Below, in pieces: positions 1 to 12,370 of a stretch of 64,000 bases of DNA (the first letter of the stretch is position 1; the number at the start of each line of letters is the position of its first letter). The notes beneath the pieces are model-generated. The model was not told the DNA's origin. It saw only the letters and a program-made list of their open reading frames with translations, and ran no database searches. Origin of the DNA: Warburgia ugandensis. Taxonomy: Eukaryota > Streptophyta > Magnoliopsida > Canellales > Canellaceae. The stretch covers positions 44,910,057 to 44,974,056 of the forward strand of contig CP141137.1 in the NCBI GenBank assembly GCA_035236585.1. Direction: 5' to 3'. The translations under genes and the position numbers were made by a program.

Positions 1-56
1 CAAACCATATTTTAATTTGTAGTTCATTGATGTAAATGAATGTATTAATCATGCTT

Positions 57-665
57 GTACTTTTTACTCAAATAAAATACAAAGATAGGTTCATTTCTAT
101 GGATGTGTTCTATTTTTCTTTTGATTGAATCATTGAAGTATAATATGTTTCAATGTATGTTCTTTCTTTGTTTCAAACTTTCAATGATAGAAAGTTGGTG
201 TCTTGAACCAGACAAATGGCTGTCCATGGAGAAGAGTGAATCATGAATGTATGGGTAATTGATTGGGTGTGTTTTCTTTTGTTCAATTCTATGTGAATTG
301 TATGGAGAAGTTATGGAATGTTGGAAGTGAATGTGTACAATGATTGTAAATGTAGCTTATAGGTTACAAAGTAAAGTGAATGTGTTCTTTTGTCACATAT
401 TAACTAAGTGACTAATGACTTAATATACTTTTTACTCAAATGAAATACAAAATAGAAGTCCCTTTCTATGGATTTATTCCATTTTTCTTTTGATTGAAGT
501 ATGTGTTAATGTGTGTGCTTTCTTTATTTCAATGATGAGAGGTTGGTGTGTTCAAGGTTTGAAGCAGATAGGGTTATGAGGTTGTCTATGGAGGAGAAGT
601 GTGGAGTTGTGAATGTATAATATATGGGTGTGCCTTCTTTAGTTTAGTTCACCTACTCAAATATT
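57..665. repeat. Diverged tandem duplication, unit about 370 bp
   Basis: The stretch beginning TACTTTTTACTCAAATAAAA near 57 recurs beginning near 426 with the same order of landmarks (CTATGGAT, CATTTTTCTTTTGATTGAA, TTTCAATGAT, GTTGGTGTGTTC, GTCTATGGAGGAGAA). A third partial copy of the second half of the unit lies at about 1150-1265 (TTGGAAGTGCATGTGTACAA and downstream). No coding potential is seen; the short open frames in 599-811 and 1054-1251 lie inside the repeat and look like chance. It may be the internal part of a DNA transposon, given the hairpin array next to it, but no terminus was found. Confidence 0.6.
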
Positions 666-1379
666 CAATTCAATGTGAAGTCAATGTACTGCATTGGGAA
701 ATAAAATGTGCAATGTTTAAACCCCGAACCCCCATGTGCCTTGCTGCTCTACTATCGTTGACATCCAAGCCATTAGGATGGTGTCAAGTAACAGCAGTAG
801 TAAGACAGTAGAGTAAGAAGACAGTATGTTTGACAGACTGAAGCAAGAGTCATCAGCTTATGTAAGATTGAAAGTAGATTACAGAGGCGTGGTGGCTCCC
901 CAAGCCCCCACATCCCTTACTTGTTGCTATTGGCACTAGGTGGTTTACACTTCTGCTTCCTTTTTGGAGTACATAGAAGGGCACCCCATAGCTGATGGTT
1001 GTCTTCAGTAGGGGATTCATTTAGGAGGGAAAGCGAAGCATTTCAAGACTCTAATGATTGTAAAAGCATTCCATTTTTCTTTATTTCAAATGTTCCTTTC
1101 AATGTCAAGTCTCAAGAGTATGACTGGGAAGTTAAGGACGTATAAATTGACAATGTTGGAAGTGCATGTGTACAACTATAGTGAATATAAATATAGCATA
1201 AGGAATGAATGGAGTGGGAGAATGTGTTATTTTGTCATACTCACATACTAATAGATTGATGTACTTCGATAAATATAATAGCAAGAAGAATGTACAACAA
1301 GTAACAAATAGAAAACCAAAAAAATAAATAGAAAAACTAGTTAGTGTAAAGATTAGAAAGTTGTACAATAAAGGATAGT

Positions 1380-1790
1380 TACTTGAAAATAGTCTTATAT
1401 TAAAGATCATATAGGACAGTTCCTAAAAAATCATCCTATATTTCTATAAGAATATAAGACTGTTCTCAATAAAGATCCTTTATTTACTAAGTCATATAGG
1501 ATGGTTACTAATTAACCATTCTATATAATGTAAAAGAATATAGGATGGTTATTCAGTAACTGTCCTATATTATTAAAAATATAGGATGGTTATAGAGTAA
1601 CCGTCCTTTATTATTATAAAATATGAATCATTTTATTAGACTTATAGTTTACTTTATTTACTTACTAGTTAGTGGTGGACCTAGTGGTTACCTTACCAAC
1701 TTACCATCAATATAGGAAAATTTTTAAGGAAGTGTCCAATATTAGTGTAAATAAGTAAGAATAAAGGACCGGTTTTTGATAACTGTCCAT
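1380..1790. repeat. Array of about 42-bp hairpin units
   Basis: Three clear units each contain an inverted pair of the type ATATAGGATGGTTA...TAACCGTCCTATAT: 1494-1526, 1538-1570 and 1579-1611. Weaker copies lie at about 1412-1442, 1448-1475 and 1760-1785. Spacing between the clear units is 41-44 bp. Motifs in alternating orientation are typical of the subterminal transposase-binding arrays of plant CACTA elements, but no CACTA terminus is seen nearby, so the class is inferred. Confidence 0.6.
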
Positions 1791-1799
1791 TTTCATAAA

Positions 1800-2170
1800 G
1801 ATAGATAAATCATGACTATTTGTTTCTCTACATGAGTCAGACGGCTCAATATGATGGGTTAGTAGGTCACGGGTCAGATGAGTAACACGACAATTTAACA
1901 TGTCGCGAGTATAATAGGTCAACATGATGTGTTAATAGGTTGCGTGTCATATGGGTCAAGCCAAAGTGTTAGCAGGTCGCTTGCCAAATGGGTCAACATG
2001 ACAGGTCCTCATGGGTGACATGAACACAACATAATTTTGAGTGTGTAATTTTTGGGTTGACCCAATAAATGAACAAATACGATAGGACTCAACCCTAACC
2101 TGCTAAATCCATGTTGTGTTCAAGTTGCATTATCATGTCACATTGTATTTTGCCAACCCTATGCAAGCTG
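1800..2170. repeat. Degenerate GGGTCA/ACACGAC-type repeat, unclassified
   Basis: The stretch is peppered with GGGTCA, GGTCGC, ACATGAC and AACACGAC variants, first in one orientation (1840-2040) and then with reverse forms (TTGACCC, CAACCC, 2055-2110). I recognise this as an interspersed plant repeat type but cannot assign it to a superfamily. No gene is seen. Confidence 0.35.
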
Positions 2171-2489
2171 AGTCTTGAGTTGAGTGAATAGAGTTTTGTT
2201 GATGTGATCAACCATAGTAGCTCAAGTAGTAGGAAACATCTATTCTTGAAGAAGACCTTCTCCTGAGTTAGGTAGAGTGAAAGGATAGTAAGTTTAGCAG
2301 TAGAGTTGAAAGGTTTAGTGAGGGCAAGAGACCATTCTCTTCGAACAGGTCAAAGAAAATCCATAGTGAGCAAGAGTCTACTATATGTGGTGGATATTCT
2401 AAGTAAAGGTGGTGCCTAAGGTGTAGGAGCACCTATTCTGGTTAACCATGTTCTCAAATAGGACAACATTAACATCAATAGCAATAATA

Positions 2490-3012
2490 ACTAGGGCTCT
2501 CTCGACGTTATGGATGTGGAGTGTTTGGACATTCCATCAAAAACTGTCACAAAAGACGAGTCAAATAAACATATAGTGGTGTCCAAACAATTGTGGTTCC
2601 ACATAATCAAGGGCGAGTGTTCATCATTTCTTTGAGATAGGCATAGGCTTCAAATACTATTGTAGAAGTACACTTAAGGTTATAGATATGTATGTTAGAC
2701 CCAGGTTCCACACACTCATTCATGTTTATTATTCTTACATCTTGTGTGGACATTAAATACCTTGAATTTTAAGTTGGATGTGATGACACTAGTAGGAAAA
2801 CTAATTTCTATTGGGGAGTTTTTTCAGGATATGCATTTTTATTATTTTACGTGAAATGATGGATGCCGATCTTATTCTCCTTGATATAGATGATTTTGAT
2901 GTCATTTGAAAATGAAGTGGTTGGTAACACTGGCTACAACGGATTGTCGTAAGTAGATTATATTTGGTGTATCACTATAGCCATTTATCTCATTTGAAGT
3001 AGGAAGAGTATC
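2490..3012 (+). pseudogene. E1 gag zinc knuckle and protease remnant
   Basis: At about 2498-2560 one frame reads RYGCGVFGHSIKNCHKRR, a CCHC knuckle whose first Cys has become Arg. At about 2695-2715 LDPGSTHSF matches the DTGSTHSF active-site strand of Ty3/gypsy aspartic proteases, with Thr changed to Pro. Stops are frequent. Residues at about 2925-2960 resemble the linker that precedes RT in the better preserved element at 44185-53650, so the RTE insertion falls between protease and RT. Confidence 0.6.
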
Positions 3013-3040
3013 ATGTTAATTTTTCCCTAAAGACATCATA

Positions 3041-5815
3041 GGAGAGTCAACATCACTTGTATCCAAGAAACCAAGTGGAAAGGGGCTAAAGATAGAGAAA
3101 TAGATGGGTATAAATTATGGTACGTAGGAAAGGAAAATAACAGAAATGGCATAGGAATAATAGTGGATAAGGAATTAAAGGATAAAGTTGTGGATGTTAA
3201 AAGAATATGTGATAGAATTATAATAATAAAAATTATTCTAGGAGAGCAAATTATAAATATTATAAGTGCATGTGCCACAAGTAAGGTTACAAGATATAAT
3301 CAAGAGATAGTTTCGGGAAGATATGGAGGGAGTCATGCAAGAAATTCCCAACACTGAGGGGATATTTATAGGAGCAGACTTAAATGACCATGTAGGAAAA
3401 GATAAGGAAGGATATGATAGAATACATGGAGGGGATGGTATAGGTGAACGAAATGAGATGGGGTAGAATATCCTTGATTTTGCTTTGTCATATAACCTAT
3501 CAATTGCAAATACACTCTTTAAGAAGAGGGATGAACACTTAATAACCTTTAAAAGTGGACTTCATAAAAGCCAAATAGACTTTTTTCTACTTAGGAATAA
3601 TGAACGATTTATATGTAAGGATTGTAAGGTGATACCCGGTGGGAGTTTAACCTCACAATATAGGTTAATGGTTATGGATATTCATATCAAAAGATGGAGT
3701 AAAAGAACTAAACTTAATAAACATCCAAAAACTAAGTGGTGGAACTTAAAAGGAGAGAAAATAACCTCATTCAAAAATAAGTTGATGGTAGAAGGAAATT
3801 GGAACAATGAAATAGAAGTAAATACCATGTAGACTAATATGGCTGAGTCCATTAAGAAAGTGGCAAAAGATGTCTTAGGAGTATCTAAAGGTAAAAGGTT
3901 ATTAACAAAGGAAACATGATGGTGGAATGAAACAATGCAAAAAGCTTTTAAAGAAAAACGAGTGTGTTTTAAAGCATGGCAGAAGATTAGAAATAATGAA
4001 AACTATGAACAATATAAGAATGCTAAAAATGTTGCTAAGAGAATAGTAAGTGAGGCTAAACTTAAAGCATATGATGAGCTCTATAATAGACTAGGAACAA
4101 GAGAAGGTGAGAAAGATGTGTTAAAACTTGCAAAAGTAAGAGAACAGAAGGGTAAGGACTTAGAGCATATTAGGTGCATTAGAAGCGATGATCAAAGGGT
4201 ATTAGTCAAAGATGATGAGATCAAATAGAGGTGGGAAATATACTTTCAAAAATTGTTAAATGACAATGGCCTTGAGAATATAGGGATTGAAAATACTATA
4301 AATCTAAATAACATTGGATATTATAGATATAAACGTAGGATTAGAATACCTGAAGTAAAAGAGGCCTTAGAGAAGATGAAATCAGAGAAGGCCATGGGGC
4401 TTGATAGTATACCAATAGAGGTTTGGAAGCATATGGGAGATATTGCAGTAGTTTGGTTGACCAAGTTGTTTAACAAGATTATAAAATCAAAGAAAATACC
4501 TGATGAGTGGAGGAAAAGCTCCATTGTACCAATCTATAAGAATAAAGGAGACATTCAGAGATGCACCAATTATCGAGAGATCAAACTTATGAGCCACACC
4601 ATGAAACTTTTTGAAAGAGTGATTGAGAAGAGGATACAACATGAAACAAGTGTATCAGAGAATTAGTTTGGTTTCATGCCTAGGAGGTCTACCATGGAAG
4701 CTATTTTCTTACTAAGACAATTAGAAGAGAAATATAGGGAGAGGAGAAAAGACCTCCACATGGTCTTTACCAACTTAGAAAAAGTTTATGATAGAGTCCC
4801 TACAGATTTAATATGGAGGGTGTTGGGTGGTAAACGGGTTTCTTAGGGGTATATAGACCTAATTAAAGATATGTAGGAGGGAGCAGTAACAAATGTTAAG
4901 ACTACTAGTGGCGTGACTAGTGATTTTCCTATCATTATGGGATCACACCAAGGATTGGCATTGAGTCCATACCTTTTCACATTAGTTATGGATGAGTTAA
5001 CAAAACATCTGCATGAGGAGATTCCCTAGTTCATGCTATTTGTAGACGATATAGTCCTACTTGATGAGACAAGGGAGGGTATAAACATAAAGCTAGAGTT
5101 ATGGGGAGAAGCATTAGAATTTGAAGGCTTTAAAATTAGCTGAACTAAGACAGAATATGTGGAATGTAATTTTAGCAAGGAGAGTAGGAGTGAAATAGCA
5201 GTCAAGATTGATAACCAAGAGGTCCCCGTGAAAGACCACTTTTGATACTTAGGATCATTGATCCATCAGAGTGGAGAGATTGAGAGGGAGGTTACCTAGA
5301 GAATCCAAGCGGGTTGGAATAAATGGAGATGTGCATCAGGTGTTTTATGTGATCGGCGGGTACCACTCAAACTAAAGGAAAAATTCTATAAGATGACTAT
5401 AAGGCCGGACATGCTCTATGGATCAGAGTGTTGGGCAATTAAGGAACATCATACTCATAGGATGAGCATCCTAGAAATGAGGATGTTGAGATGGATTAGT
5501 GGTAAGACAAGAAAGGATAGAATTAGAAATGAAAATATTATGGGAAATTTAAGGGTAGCACCAATAGGTAACAAGATGAGGGAGATTAGACTTAGATGGT
5601 TTGGACATGTTCAAAGGAGACTAACAACAGCACCAATTAGAAGGAGTGAGCCAATACAAGTAGAAGTTTCTAAAAGGGCAAGGGGAAGGCCCAAAATAAC
5701 GTGGATAGAAGTGGTGAGGAAAGATTTAAAAACTTTGGGACTAAATGAAGCCACGGTATTTAATAGAGCGGAATGGAGGAATAAGATTCATGTGGCCGAC
5801 CCCTAATTGGGATAA
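3041..5815 (+). pseudogene. RTE LINE endonuclease-reverse transcriptase, disrupted
   Basis: The encoded enzyme nicks target DNA and reverse-transcribes element RNA at the nick. Landmarks in order: QETKWKGAKDREIDGYKLWY (AP-endonuclease N-terminus, about 3074), GADLNDHVGKDKEGYD (about 3375), RT fingers VPIYKNKGDIQRCTNYR (about 4525-4575), FGFMPRRSTMEAIFLLRQLE (about 4670), GSHQGLALSPYLF (about 4940), the catalytic box FVDDIVLLD (about 5040), then the C-terminal domain ending RGRPKITWIEVVRKDLKTLG (about 5690) and HVADP just before the stop and the GAT tail. It is broken by at least six stops, for example in 3465-3467, 4663-4665, 4861-4876 and 5029, and by frame changes. Catalytic FVDD survives. 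Longest uninterrupted stretches are 3485-3832, 4253-4666 and 5393-5806. Confidence 0.85.
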
Positions 5816-5820
5816 GGTCT

Positions 5821-5956
<136 letters not shown>

Positions 5957-5995
5957 GACGATTATGAACACTTATTTAAGAAATGTTAAGTTTTC

Positions 5996-7283
5996 TTAGT
6001 AAGTGTGATTGTGGTAGATTCTGAGAAGCCATGGATTGAGAAGATAAATATGGTTCAAGAATTCTGAGACATTTCCCCAAAGGAGCTTTGTAGAATACTA
6101 TTGCAGAGATAGACCGATTTTATAATTGAGTTGGTCTTGGGCATAGTTTCAAATTTTTAAGGCACCATATTGAATGACTCGAATTGAGTTATGAGAGCTC
6201 AAGAACTAGCTACAAGAATTATTAGATAGGGATTTCATTAAACTTAGTGGATCTCCTTGGGCACCAATCCTCTTTGTGAGGAACAAATCAAATATCAGTG
6301 CGGATTTATTTTAGGGTTCTCAGAGTTTGCATTACCCATGACCTCATTAACGTGGAGGCATATGAAGAGCAATGCTTGCAAGGTGAGACTTCAAGAGCTA
6401 AAAAGGGAGATTCACCTTTGCACCCATTTTGACACCACCTATAGGCAATGATGGATAGATGACTTATTGTGTTATTTTTTATATGAGGCTTGGAGATGTG
6501 TAATTTAGGACAAGAGAGCTACTACCTAGGCGTCTAAATTGTTGAAAAAGCATGAGGAGAATTTTCATACTAATATTATACATGTGTAATACCTAGATGT
6601 GATTTCTTAGTGGATTTCAGATATGAGGATAATTCATATTTTAATGTAAGATTACTTTCTTACATGTAATTGAAATTTAGCTCATGTCTTGTCTTATAGG
6701 TAACCCGTGAGGGAGGTTTATGAGGGCAACCAATGAGGGCATGTGCTAATGGCATTAGCAGGCTTCTAGGTGGCTTACTTTTATATGGCAAGCCTCTAGG
6801 TGCTCACAATATAATTGTAGTGTTAGATGATATGATTGGCATAAAAATGCCTTCTTCATGAGTTGATATGCTCATAGCTGATTTGCCACGGGTATGGCTA
6901 TTTTATGAGCTGTATGGTCTATGATAATTGGGAATGGATTTGCTATTATGAGATGCTAATTGATTTCTACTCCATTCTATTATTACTTTATGTTTCTAAT
7001 GGTTGAGTATTAGAGTTTGCAGCGAAACTGGCTCTTTAATTCTATAAGAAGACAAAAAAAAAGAAGCTATGCTATTAAGTGGTATAAATGTTTAGAGTTT
7101 AAAGTTGGAATTAGGTGATTTTTGAGGATTTCATTAATCAAAGAGTTGTGAGATTTAGAATGGAATAAAAGAACAAAGATGCCTTTTTTATGGAACCTCC
7201 CATTTAGGAATAACTTAATTAAAGTGACCATATTGAATTGAAATATAAGATGAGATGAGGAAATTTCTATAAGGGGAGAAGAA
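5996..7283 (+). pseudogene. E1 reverse transcriptase remnant and polypurine tract
   Basis: At about 6045-6300 one frame reads MVQEF.DISPKEL, then FIIELVLG, then LQELLDRDFIKLSGSPWAP-like residues and ILFVRNK. This matches the start of Ty3/gypsy RT (REFPDVFPEELP to SPWGAPVLFVKKKDG) seen better at 49240-49480. The rest, to about 7240, is too decayed to read. AAGGGGAGAAGAA (7271-7283) abuts the LTR and matches the position of the polypurine tract of the element at 44185. Confidence 0.6.
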
Positions 7284-7659
7284 TGTAGTAACCCTGATTT
7301 TTAAATTCCATTTAAAATGATTCTAAATTAATTTTGATAAAATACAAATTTGTGTCTCAAATATCATAATATTGACCTTTTGAAAGACACCTAACTGAAC
7401 CCTGAAACCTAGAAATTTATATTGTATTCGAGAAAATGAATCCAATAACACAAAGAACATTAAAATCAGAGTTTGGATGAGGAAGTTATGAGCATTTGAA
7501 GGTGAAAATCATATTAATTAAAAATAAATAGATAAATAAAGTGATTCATCTAATTTAAAAGGAGGTTGGCAAATTGATATCAGCACCTGTTCCTCTAGAG
7601 CCCAATTGAAGAGAAAAAACCAGACGAAGAGGAGGAAGAAGAAGAATAGAGAATAGAGA

Positions 7660-7662
<3 letters not shown>

Positions 7663-7728
<66 letters not shown>
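7663..7728. repeat. (GA)n microsatellite in LTR
   Basis: Perfect GA run of about 33 units inside a purine-rich stretch of the LTR. The sister LTR has only AGAAGAGAGAGGGAGGGG at the same place (about 13708), so the run grew after the two copies separated. Confidence 0.97.
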
Positions 7729-7730
<2 letters not shown>

Positions 7731-8344
7731 TGAGGAATAGTGCATTAGAGAAGCCCATCATGTTGACGAAGAAGGAAAATGGGGTTTCAGGGCATCACTG
7801 GAGTTGGAGCTTGCTAGAGATGATGACAACTTGGATCACTGATCCGAGCCCATCATATTCTAAGGCATGTCCAAAAGAACAAAACCTCATAACAAAGACT
7901 AGATCCAGGGAGCTTTAGTGGCTCGATTGGAAGAAAGACTAATGCATGACGAAAAGGGAAATCATCGCCAAAGAACAATGATCAATCCGCTTTCTTTGGC
8001 AATCAAGGTTGAGAGAGAAATGATTCATAGGTAAGATTCTTACATAAAATCCTTGTTTTACCTTGATTCATTTATAGATTTGAGAGATGTGTATAGATAT
8101 AGGGTTTTAACGCAAGCCTATGTATGACCTCTCAGTCTCACAGTTAATCAAAGACTAATCAAAACTACAATAACTCTGTTTGAGTTTCTATTGTCTATCT
8201 GAGACCCAAGGAGACAAATTTGAAACCCTAATCTACAATTAAACTTCAACTTGAAATGATTTTCCCACCCATAGTGATGATCAACTGTTGATTAGAGTTG
8301 TAGCAACTATGTTAATGCTCTGATCATCAATCTGTGCCTTACAA

Positions 8345-8600
8345 AAGGCTAATTTGATCATCTCCATTGAATGATAACTATCAGATCATCTATAAAATAG
8401 AGATCCGACCATTTTCATTAAATGTATCATTGGATCATTTGTAAAACACAAATTTGACCATTTTCAATGAATGTTACTTTTTAGATCATTTATAAAAGAT
8501 AGATCTGATTACTTTCAATGAACTAGAATAGCCAAATCATCTATAAAAGACAGATCCAACCATCCATAGTAAATCTTAAATCATTTGAAAAAGATACCAT
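8345..8600. repeat. Tandem array of about 50-bp units within LTR A
   Basis: Four to five copies of a unit with the core AGATCATCTATAAAAGATAGATCTGACCA followed by CATTTTCAATGAATG-like sequence, at about 8390, 8440, 8490 and 8540. The same array occurs in the sister LTR at about 14335-14600. It may hold repeated enhancer-type sites; this is inference. Confidence 0.65.
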
Positions 8601-9727
8601 AGTAGAAATAGTAGAAGTATGTTGATATTTTTAAAGAAATTTTGACAAATAAATGGCTCATAAAATGTAAATCTAGTCTTGTCCTTTTGTCTTTTGTTAT
8701 GTTAAGAGGTTGATTAGAACTTTAATTGCTTTGTTGAGTTTTAGTCACTGACCAATTTGTTAGATAAACTGAAAAAGTCCAACCAAACCTTGTAAACCTT
8801 TGTTTCATTAATGGTCAACATCACAAATTTCGAAATCCTAGGACTTGATGGAATTCAAATCATCATAACCTACTGTATTTAACTTTTAGATCTGGATCAT
8901 TCATTAATGTGGTTATTTGAATTGTAATGCAAATCAAAACTGTTGAACTACTAATTTCATGAAGGGATGGTGGATTTAGGACTGAATTAAACATATATTC
9001 CCCTATGGTTTATGATTATCTAAACTATTAGGATTTGATTAAAACAAATTTCTTATGTACTTATTAATCTATGATTCAACATCAATATGCTTTTGTGAAA
9101 CATGACAACTATTAAAGACTATTCCATCATGTTAAGATTGACTTTTGGAGATTTCCAATTTATATAGTGAGTACACTTGTATTTCATGCAATTTATCACT
9201 TTGGAATGCCATGTTGATTTATTATTGAAAACTTGTACATGAAAATGTATTTGAAATTACATGGAGTATGTGGTTTATGAAATGATGAGTGAGGAATCCT
9301 CATACTAAACCCTTGAGAGGGTTTATTTTACAAGGTCATATAGTATCATGAGATTGATTTGCATGATTTCACTAGTGCATGGATTCTATGGTTTTAAATG
9401 TTATGGCGACATGTAATGATGCCTAGTATTGTTATGTTATGGAGAGCATATGGTGGCCTAACGGATGCTATGCTAGGAGGGTTGAGGGCTGATCATCCCC
9501 CCTTCAAAACATTAGATATGTGATACCTGGCCCCAAAAGGTTGAACCAGGTCGATGACATGTGCACGGTGCAGCAAGTCTATCTGTCTTGGTATTGGCAT
9601 GATAGCACAGGTGTGTGGCACCCTAGGATTTCAGGTCTATAATGAGTACTCGTGACTAACAGTAAACAATTGGATTTCAAGTGGTACTACACTCTTAAGG
9701 AGGTTCATATGGTGTTATATATATATA

Positions 9728-9728
<1 letters not shown>

Positions 9729-9759
<31 letters not shown>
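9729..9759. repeat. (CA)n microsatellite
   Basis: About 15 CA units following a short TA run, inside LTR A. The sister LTR and the solo LTR have TA runs near the equivalent region instead (19490-19516, 18226-18242). Confidence 0.95.
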
Positions 9760-9764
<5 letters not shown>

Positions 9765-10773
9765 TTATCTAGATACATTGACTGTATTTGAGTGTTTCAT
9801 GATTTAAATACTTTTCGTGTATTGATTTGATGATGATTCATTATTTAGTTAGAATGAGTATACTTTTGAGGTGATGCATGACATGAGTGGTAATGACCAC
9901 TCATATTTTGTAAAATATCTTACAAAGGTTATTATTATTGTTCTTGAAATGACATGCATGGATATTGAAATCGATAAATTGAATAGGTTTGGCATTACAT
10001 TGATTTATAAAGAATGATTGAGATTTCAGAGTTTTATTACACTACTAATTATGCATCATATTTTATAAGATTGCATAACATATAATTGTGAATTCCTTTT
10101 TAAATTTAAAACTATATAAACTTTCATATTTTGATGATGAAACTACCTACACAAGTGCAAGCCTGCTGAGACATTGTAACTTGTTTGCAATGTCTTAAGT
10201 TTGAAGAAATAAGATAGAGGAGTAGAAGACTATGCTAGAGATCTCAAGAGAAGGACATAAAAGGTATATCAAGTAGGTTTACAATATAGTTGATAATTTT
10301 GTGAATTGATGTAATACTTTGACTTTTGCTTTGTGGACATGTGGACAGGTCAATTGAAATTATAGTGGTGTGGCTATGACTAGATTGATCTTGGTCTTGA
10401 ACTCATATTTCAATTCAGTTAAAACTTGATTTCTTATACATGTTTAGATATCGTGTGTTTATGTGAATGGATGAAGGTGGAGTCTCCTTTATTATTATTT
10501 AACTTAAACTATGTTTATCAGGCACATAACATTTGCATGCGTAAAATGCTTAAGTGTGACAAATAAAGGAGACTCTATAAGATTTTGGTAAAAATGTAAC
10601 GCTCATTTCTTTAAAAATCTTATTTTATTTTATTTTTAAATGACACAAGATTTTTAAAAGTTTTCTCATCAAAAATGTTTTCTGTTATTGTTTTCCAAAT
10701 AGCTTTTCTAACCTAGGCTGCACATTTATAAAAGATTTTGTGTAAAAGTGTTATAAAAACCTAGGATGTCACA

Positions 10774-11340
10774 AGATCAACACTCAGGAACTCATCAATG
10801 CAGTGTGTGTGTGATAAGGACTAGATCAATTCTCTCCTAAATGTTTGGATTTTGCTTTCAAAGATTACTCCATGTAAACTTGGGGCCTGATATCCAATTT
10901 CTATTAGGTTTAGGTCATTAACTAGATATATAAGGTCCACATGAGAATTGGAGAAAATCCCCCTCATTTTTTAGATGAGAGATTACAAAGTTGAAGTCTT
11001 TAACAACAAAAAGGGACTGCAAAAAAGATGAATTTTTTTTTTTAATTCTCTCCACAAAGCCTTCCATTGAGATGTGCATTAAAGGACATAGACAAAAACT
11101 CTTTAAACATAATTTACCTGGATGGCTAAGGAAATCAAAAAATGTAGGATAGAGTGAAAGACTCAATATCAATGGAAATGTTATTGTTCCAAAGGAGGGG
11201 AGGAGAAGTATACCCCTACCCCCGAAACCTTCTAAAGGAACAACAAACCTAAATGGAAAATGATTTTTCTGTTTTAGTTGGAGACTTTTATTATTTGGAT
11301 TAGAAATTTTTGTTTCAAATAAAAAAATCACATCCAGTTA
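10774..11340 (-). pseudogene. L1 LINE (L1a) endonuclease domain remnant
   Basis: Read on the minus strand, 11331-10918 is open for 137 codons and begins MIFLFETKISNPNNKSLQLK, matching the start of plant L1 endonucleases (IxFLxETKxS...). It continues FVVPLEGFGGRGILLLP, equivalent to the GRSGGLxLLW segment. Below 10918, after a stop, GPKFTWSN and ERIDLVLITHTLH match the GxKFTWSN and ERLDRVL motifs of the same domain. The match stops at the end of LTR A (10773), so the downstream RT is missing. The domain nicks DNA to prime LINE insertion; this copy is dead. Confidence 0.75.
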
Positions 11341-12370
11341 TTTATCTAGGACTAAACTTTTTCCTGCATGCCAAAACTCTACTTAATAAACTCTTTTAGC
11401 ATTCCATGCAACTACACTTACTTAATAACAAATTTGCAAGAAAGGAGCTTGACAAAGGAGATTTACAGGCATTAACAATGGACTTACCACATTTTGCACT
11501 ATTCTCAATGATTTGGTTTCTTTTGGCTCCTTTGGGATGCTGACAATTTGCTTTGATCACTAAAGACATGATTCACCCATACCAACTACTGTGAACCTAT
11601 CATCTTTCATCTAACGCATAAGGAGTTCCTGTTGAGTTGGAAAATATGGGAAATTCTTGAAGCATAAGTGGCTCCTAAGAGGTTAAGAATATCAAGATAT
11701 GAGAGTATGGTGATATGTGTACTCTGCAAGTGCTTTGACTATTGGGGATGGGAGTTGATGGCATATGGGGTAGATGAAAAAATGCAGGCAGTTAATGCTA
11801 TTGCATCAAAAGTTTCAAAATTGTAGATTTGGTACTACTACAAAAAAATGTCACTAAGGGGATTTTTTAGAAGCCTAAATTGTGGAAGATCTTAAGTCCC
11901 ATTTGTTGACAAGCCCACCATGGATGCAAAAGTGCATGTCCAAACATGGACAGACAAACATGAATGTGACTAGCTATTCAAACCAATTATTGAACTAAAA
12001 CCTAAGAATAGACTCCTGAACATCATTTTCCTAAGTTATAGTTTCCATTTATGAGGATGACTGATTTTCCTACACATTTTAAGGTTTTGTGGGAAAAATC
12101 ATGTTTAGGATGTTTTGAAGAAGACATTTTTGGAGATTTCTTGATAAAGGTGTGGTACACTTATATTTTCTCATGCCCTCACTATTTTCCTTATGTTTTG
12201 ATAGTTACCACTTCTAAGAAACCTTCTTTTGGTGGGAGTGTTTTCTTGCTTTCTTCTTTGTACCATTTGCATTAAATGTTGTTATATTTTCCTTGCTCAC
12301 TCTTTGTCTAAGTTAACCATTGTTTCAGGTTATTCTAAACCAATTTCTTATTCCTCATCATTGCTATCTT
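11341..12370. other. Unassigned stretch within L1a
   Basis: Lies between the endonuclease and ORF1 pieces of L1a and probably holds the decayed junction of the two reading frames. TACTACTACAAAAAAATG near 11832 looks CACTA-like but has no partner. The open frame 12051-12275 on the plus strand has no recognisable motif. Nothing else can be supported. Confidence 0.4.

Larger units (their letters stand above)
7284..10773 (+). repeat. 3' LTR of E1 (family A, 3.49 kb)
   Basis: Starts TGTAGTAACCCTGA after a purine tract and ends CCTAGGATGTCACA. It aligns along its length with 13308-15460 plus 19314-20668. Internal features are a GA microsatellite, about five tandem 50-bp units (8345-8600), a CA microsatellite and a hairpin near the 3' end (10168-10196). 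No primer site follows 10773, which fits a 3' rather than a 5' LTR. Confidence 0.85.

Noticed and set aside
7518..7761. Ser-Leu repeat proteins, minus strand
   Set aside because: Translation of the GA/CT microsatellite in LTR A.
11832..11850. CACTA-like terminus TACTACTACAAAAAAATG
   Set aside because: No leading CACTA, no partner end and no subterminal array; probably chance within decayed L1a.
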